NCBI GenBank assembly: GCA_041659525.1
Contig: JBAZYC010000001.1
Span: 558,001 to 622,000 of the forward strand
Reading direction: 5' to 3'
Source: JAAZKV01 sp041659525
GTDB taxonomy: Archaea > Iainarchaeota > Iainarchaeia > Iainarchaeales > JAAZKV01
Length of the DNA stretch: 64,000 nt
Below are positions 60,263 through 64,000 of this stretch, piece by piece. Positions within the stretch are counted from its first letter, which is position 1; each line of letters opens with the position of its first letter. The notes below the pieces were generated by a model. It made no database searches. It was not told the origin of the DNA and worked only from the letters and a program-made list of their open reading frames with translations. Position numbers and translations under genes: made by a program.

Positions 60263-61672
60263 ATGGCTCTAAAAAAAGCGGCGAAACAAAATTTGTCCAA
60301 AAAAAGTTCTAAATCTTTAATATCTGCTAAAAAACTTACTTCAAAAAACTTTGTTGTTAATAAATCAAAACCCTCTTTTGATTTTAGCAAACAAAATTTA
60401 GTTCAAAAAATAATTGAATACAAGTGGATAGTTAGTGCTTTTATAATATTTTTTCTCTATCAGTTAATTCACATTTCTTTTATTCATTGGGACAAAGTAG
60501 CTTATGTATTTGGAGGTAAATGGTTTTGCGGGAACCAAATTTATTTTGAAATGCTTCGTCCGCCCCTGCCTTCTTTTTTGAATTGCGTTTTTGGAGGAAC
60601 TGATTTTTCTATTTTGTTCACCACTGCCCTTGCCTGTTTTGCTTATCTCGCTGCAATTCTTTTAATTTTTTCGCAAAATAAAAACAAATTAAGCCAACCC
60701 GTTTTTGCTTTGTTTGCTTTTTTGTTTCCTGCAATTTTGTTTAATTCAAACTTTGGTTCTGATTTGCTTGCTCTTGCTTTTCTAATGCTTGCATTTGCAG
60801 TAAAGACTCCTGTAAAGAAAGGATTCTTTTTTGCGCTTTCCTCTCTTTCAAGATACAACTTTTTGATTTTTGGATTAGTTTTGCTTTGGGAGCAAAGAAA
60901 GAATTCGAAAAACATTGCTTTGATATTAGCCCCTCTTATTTTGCTTTGGATTCCTTGGATGATTTTTAATTATCTTTATACTGGTAATCCTTTTTTTAGT
61001 ATTTACGAATCCTCTTTTTTAAACATTTCTCAAAAAGGAATAATAGCCCCTATTTTGAATGATCAAATATTTTTAATAATGCTTTTCGTAATTTCATTTA
61101 TACTAGTTGGAATTAAAGAAAATTTAGGTGAATCAAAGAATCAATCAGGAATTATTTCAAGTATAATGTTTATTATTTCAGGAATAAAAGAAACAAGGTT
61201 TTTGAATTTACTTAATCCATTAATTGCTTTTAATACTGCAAAACTTGCAAAAAAAAGCAAATTAATTACTTTGCTAGCAGTATTAGTTTTCATAGTTTTC
61301 TTTTGGATTACTCCTAAACCTTATTTTGTTTCAAGTATAGATATTCCTGCGGATTCTTTCATTAAGGATTGTAGAGTGGCTTCTGATGAATGGGTTTTCT
61401 TTTATGATAAAGGAATTGTTGCTGAGTGCTATTGGGACGTTTTTCCAAAAGAATTTGTTTCAAAAGGAGGGAGTATTGTTTTGTATCATCCAGAAGGAAT
61501 TGATTTGAATGGATTTAATGTTATTGACCGAGGAAATTATGTTATTTTAAAATCTGATTATTGTGCTCCTCAGCCAAAGAAATACATTTCAGGTTCTTTG
61601 AGGAATTATATAATTAAGTGGCTAAAGGATACAAATTCAACTATTTATGATTACTCTGACTGGGTTGAGTAA
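60263..61672 (+). CDS. GT-C-type membrane glycosyltransferase
   Basis: 469 residues. After a Lys/Ser-rich cytoplasmic extension of about 50 residues there are about ten membrane helices. The first outside loop carries HWDKVAYVFGGKWFCGNQIYFEMLRPPLPSF, matching the acidic catalytic loop and R-P-P-L motif of dolichol-phosphate-sugar-dependent GT-C enzymes (family GT39/83-like). The C-terminal 110 residues are soluble and face outwards. It is the last gene of the envelope-glycan operon. The sugar and acceptor are unknown. Confidence 0.8.
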   Translation: MALKKAAKQNLSKKSSKSLISAKKLTSKNFVVNKSKPSFDFSKQNLVQKIIEYKWIVSAFIIFFLYQLIHISFIHWDKVAYVFGGKWFCGNQIYFEMLRPPLPSFLNCVFGGTDFSILFTTALACFAYLAAILLIFSQNKNKLSQPVFALFAFLFPAILFNSNFGSDLLALAFLMLAFAVKTPVKKGFFFALSSLSRYNFLIFGLVLLWEQRKNSKNIALILAPLILLWIPWMIFNYLYTGNPFFSIYESSFLNISQKGIIAPILNDQIFLIMLFVISFILVGIKENLGESKNQSGIISSIMFIISGIKETRFLNLLNPLIAFNTAKLAKKSKLITLLAVLVFIVFFWITPKPYFVSSIDIPADSFIKDCRVASDEWVFFYDKGIVAECYWDVFPKEFVSKGGSIVLYHPEGIDLNGFNVIDRGNYVILKSDYCAPQPKKYISGSLRNYIIKWLKDTNSTIYDYSDWVE

Positions 61673-61739
61673 TTAGTCTATGAATTTATTAGATTCTAAG
61701 TTTTTTGAATTAGAGTTTATTTTTAATACTAAATTATAT

Positions 61740-62999
61740 TTAAAATATTTCTTCTTTTAATAGTTCTCGCAGTACAGTTGTTGCGTAATTTCCTTTTGTT
61801 AAAAAGAATGAAATTACAATTGCTTTTTTGCCTTCGTTGAATTCATCATTAGCTATTTTATCAAGTTTGAAATCTTGGGGGAAGAGTGCAATTTCTTTTC
61901 GCATTCCTTTGCTTGAAAGTTCAGTTATTTTTGAGGTTCTAAAACTCTCAAAAGTAATTTTTTCTCTATCCATTATTTCTTTTTCTATTTCACCAGCTTT
62001 TCCAGGAGCAAAAGTACTTTCAAATCCAGGTATTAGTAACATTGGTATCCCATTTTCTAAAATATCTCCTTCTATTGGTTCAAGTGCTTTTTTTCCATAT
62101 TTTTGAATTCTCTCTGTTAGCATTTTGTTAAAAATATCACTTTGGAATGCGTGTGAGAACAAGTATTGTACTTTTGTAGGAAGAGTTCTAAATGCTCCTG
62201 CATAATCCTCTGGGTTTCTCACTAAGTGATTTAACATTGCTTTTTCGGGTCTTGCTTCAAAAGGAAATTCTCGCAAAGCTTGCCGAACATCTCTTGTTTT
62301 TGCAAAATTTATTCGAGCTTGTTTAATATCTTCTTTTTCATCTTCGTAAGTGTCAGTGAGGTAAAGTATTATTGCTTCTTCAAATTTGTCTTCAAGCATT
62401 AGTTTTCCTACCCGGTGAGTTATTTGTCTTTTTCCGCCAAATCTTTGCATTCCAAAAAAGTTTGGTAGTCCTTTTTTTGCTTGTGTTATAAATTCTTCAA
62501 CAATTTTTTTTATTTCTTCTTCGCTAACAGAAATATCTCTTATTGTAATTACAAATTTGTTTCCTTTTAGTTCTCCTAGTTCTACTTTATTAGCACTCCA
62601 TCGGGGGTTTCTTATTTCTAGTCCTTTTACTCCAAATCTTTTAACTCTTTCTGGGTCAGGCATGTAAAGACTTATTCTTTGACAGGTAATTGCTCTTTTA
62701 TCTTTTAATCCAGCGTAACCTATTCTTTGTTTGCTTAAGTTTAATCCTCGTGCAAGTAATGCAAGAGCTGCACTTGTATCAGTATTAATTTTTTCTAAAT
62801 TTACTAGTAAGTGTTCTTCCTCTCCACGTTCTGGCACAACCATTTCTTTTTGTTCTCCTCGTTCTTGCCAAGTTTTAGTAAATCTTTCAACAGTACAAAC
62901 CTCCCCATCAGTAAGTACTTCTTCTACTACAAAATCAGAGTATCTTTGTTTTACTCTTCCTTTGAGTGCTGGAGTAGTGGTAATAAATGCGCTTTCCAT
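61740..62999 (-). CDS. truD: tRNA pseudouridine-13 synthase TruD
   Basis: 419 residues. The catalytic Asp is in GYAGLKDKRAITCQRIS (D100), preceded by the FVVEEVLTDGEV start of the family. NFFGMQRFGGKRQITHRVGKLML and the TruD insertion domain are present. The archaeal/eukaryotic branch (Pus7-like) includes EEHLLVNLEKINTDTSAALALLARGL. The protein is complete. It lies downstream of aRF1 on the same strand with a 92-base gap. Confidence 0.95.
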   Translation of the reverse strand: MESAFITTTPALKGRVKQRYSDFVVEEVLTDGEVCTVERFTKTWQERGEQKEMVVPERGEEEHLLVNLEKINTDTSAALALLARGLNLSKQRIGYAGLKDKRAITCQRISLYMPDPERVKRFGVKGLEIRNPRWSANKVELGELKGNKFVITIRDISVSEEEIKKIVEEFITQAKKGLPNFFGMQRFGGKRQITHRVGKLMLEDKFEEAIILYLTDTYEDEKEDIKQARINFAKTRDVRQALREFPFEARPEKAMLNHLVRNPEDYAGAFRTLPTKVQYLFSHAFQSDIFNKMLTERIQKYGKKALEPIEGDILENGIPMLLIPGFESTFAPGKAGEIEKEIMDREKITFESFRTSKITELSSKGMRKEIALFPQDFKLDKIANDEFNEGKKAIVISFFLTKGNYATTVLRELLKEEIF

Positions 63000-63091
63000 A
63001 GTAAATCAATTTTTTTATTTTTTTTAAATTTTAGTTAGTTCAAGTTATTTTAGTTTTTTTTATCTTTGGTTAACTCTTGCCTGTAAGCTCA

Positions 63092-64000
63092 TCAGAGCTT
63101 ATATCTCACAAGGGCAGCGATTCCCCCGAATCCTTCATAGAATTGTTTTCCTTCGTTTGTTTCTGTGCTGATTACTCGAACAGCTGAACCGTTTTCTTTT
63201 GCTTTGTCAACCATGTAATCAAGGTAACTAATTTCTTCCAGAGTTTCTACTCTTGATTGGCACTTTGTGCATCTCATTTCTGATTCTTTAAAATTCTCTG
63301 GTTCTTTTACTACCTCTATTTCTTCTACTTGGCAGTGTTCGCAGAATTTTCTAAAAACTATCCATGGAATTTCTTCAGAAATAATTAAAGTAGATACTCT
63401 TTTTTCTTCAGTTGCTTTTTCTACTTCTGCTTGTCCGTAAATTGCAAGTCCATCTCTTGCAACCTCTCCTAAGAATTTGTCAAGGATTTGTCTTTCTTTT
63501 ATTAGTTCAGAATCTTTTAAAAGATCTTGACTTTTGTGTACTAGTTCTCTTACTCCTCCTTCATCAGTGTAAGCAGTATCAATTACTCCTATAACTTTTT
63601 TTTCAAGTTCGTGGTGGAGAACTTTTTTGTCCATGAAATAATTTTTTGTCATTCCTGGTCCGCCGATTAGTACTCCTTTTACTCTTAGTACGTGTGGTTC
63701 AAAGTAACTGTTGAATTTGTCAGCTGCTTTTTTAAAAAAATCTTGCATTGCTTCTTCTCTTAGTCTTTCAAATCTTTGAGAGGATTGTCCCCCAGCTCTG
63801 CTTTTTCCAGGAACCATTGAAGTGAAGTGCCCTAGTATTTCGTATTTTTTTCCAACTAGTTGTGCTACTGTTGCTTCGTTTTTATCAATAGTCATTATTG
63901 CGTAAAAGTCATTTGGAGCCATCATTTCTTTTAAGTGATCTAAGTGGAAACTTGAGTCACACCAATACATCTTTACTTTTAGTGGTCTAACAGGAGTAAC
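63092..64000 (-). CDS. prf1: Peptide chain release factor aRF1 (N-terminus cut by window edge)
   Basis: 303 visible residues, entering the window in frame at its right edge; the first ten are VTPVRPLKVK, just before MYWCDSSFHLDHL. The GGQ motif is in KSRAGGQSSQRFERLREEA. Domain 3 is recognised by VKGVLIGGPGMTKNYFM and the C-terminal zinc-ribbon-like segment CEHCQVEEIEV to MRCTKCQSRVETLEEISYLDYM. The stop-codon-recognising NIKS domain lies outside. aRF1 releases the peptide at all three stop codons in archaea. Confidence 0.95.
   Translation of the reverse strand, partial: VTPVRPLKVKMYWCDSSFHLDHLKEMMAPNDFYAIMTIDKNEATVAQLVGKKYEILGHFTSMVPGKSRAGGQSSQRFERLREEAMQDFFKKAADKFNSYFEPHVLRVKGVLIGGPGMTKNYFMDKKVLHHELEKKVIGVIDTAYTDEGGVRELVHKSQDLLKDSELIKERQILDKFLGEVARDGLAIYGQAEVEKATEEKRVSTLIISEEIPWIVFRKFCEHCQVEEIEVVKEPENFKESEMRCTKCQSRVETLEEISYLDYMVDKAKENGSAVRVISTETNEGKQFYEGFGGIAALVRYKL

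Overview
This 64 kb window is chromosomal DNA from an archaeon. It carries both clamp-loader subunits (RfcS, RfcL), two PCNA clamps, both primase subunits, a GINS subunit, an Orc1/Cdc6 protein, Cdc48, archaeal LonB, RNA polymerase subunit L, the exosome subunit Csl4, aIF2-alpha, release factor aRF1, archaeal PheS/PheT, TruD, RNase Z and an S-layer protein. The DNA is AT-rich (roughly one third G+C by eye). Genes are closely packed, operons are short, and TATA-like TTTTTAA or TTTATAA boxes often lie 20-35 bases before a start codon. The S-layer protein, class III signal peptides, short NFACT protein and many small lineage-specific genes suggest a Euryarchaeota-related or DPANN-type lineage (for example Diapherotrites- or Micrarchaeota-like). 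That placement is an inference and cannot be settled from this window. No rRNA, tRNA or CRISPR array was seen.

Layout. 1-5 kb: ThrH (cut by the window edge), RfcS, two membrane proteins and an odd NrdD-related ATP-cone protein. 5-13.4 kb: two Lrp-type regulators, topoisomerase I, a stand-alone NFACT-R protein, Cdc48 and a methyltransferase-like protein. 13.4-17.3 kb: a site-2 protease and a cluster of type IV pilin-like genes transcribed towards each other. 17.3-22.8 kb: pheS and pheT with two paralogous small basic genes between them, then a eukaryote-type pyrimidine 5'-nucleotidase and a DedA protein. 22.9-26.1 kb: Orc1/Cdc6, followed by a repeat-rich, very basic protein with two HMG-like motifs and a partner sharing its C-terminal domain. 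26-30 kb: an inserted LAGLIDADG endonuclease unit behind the 3' end of a YchF-type GTPase gene. 30-44.6 kb: RfcL, a metallo-beta-lactamase-fold protein that has lost its metal ligands, SOD, RNase Z, LonB, NUDIX, DUF373, SPFH, RpoL, Csl4, SpoIIM-like and signal peptidase genes. 44.7-51 kb: a replication and translation run (PCNA1, PCNA2, PriL, PriS, GINS, aIF2-alpha, PAC2). 51-61.7 kb: cell-envelope genes including a BofA-like protein, a transglutaminase-like protein, the S-layer protein and two glycosyltransferases. 61.7-64 kb: TruD and aRF1 (cut by the edge).

The main unusual points are these. (1) A 148-base fold-back element with five helices holds the Shine-Dalgarno sequence of a 47-aa ORF that is coupled to a LAGLIDADG endonuclease. 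The unit sits between the functional 3' end of the GTPase gene and a diverged relic of that same 3' end. (2) A bipartite inverted-repeat motif is shared by two separate divergent promoters, one of them at the pilin cluster. (3) A candidate chromatin-type protein pair lies directly downstream of orc1/cdc6. (4) Paralogous basic genes are placed inside the pheS-pheT operon. (5) Several familiar enzymes have lost catalytic or cofactor residues.
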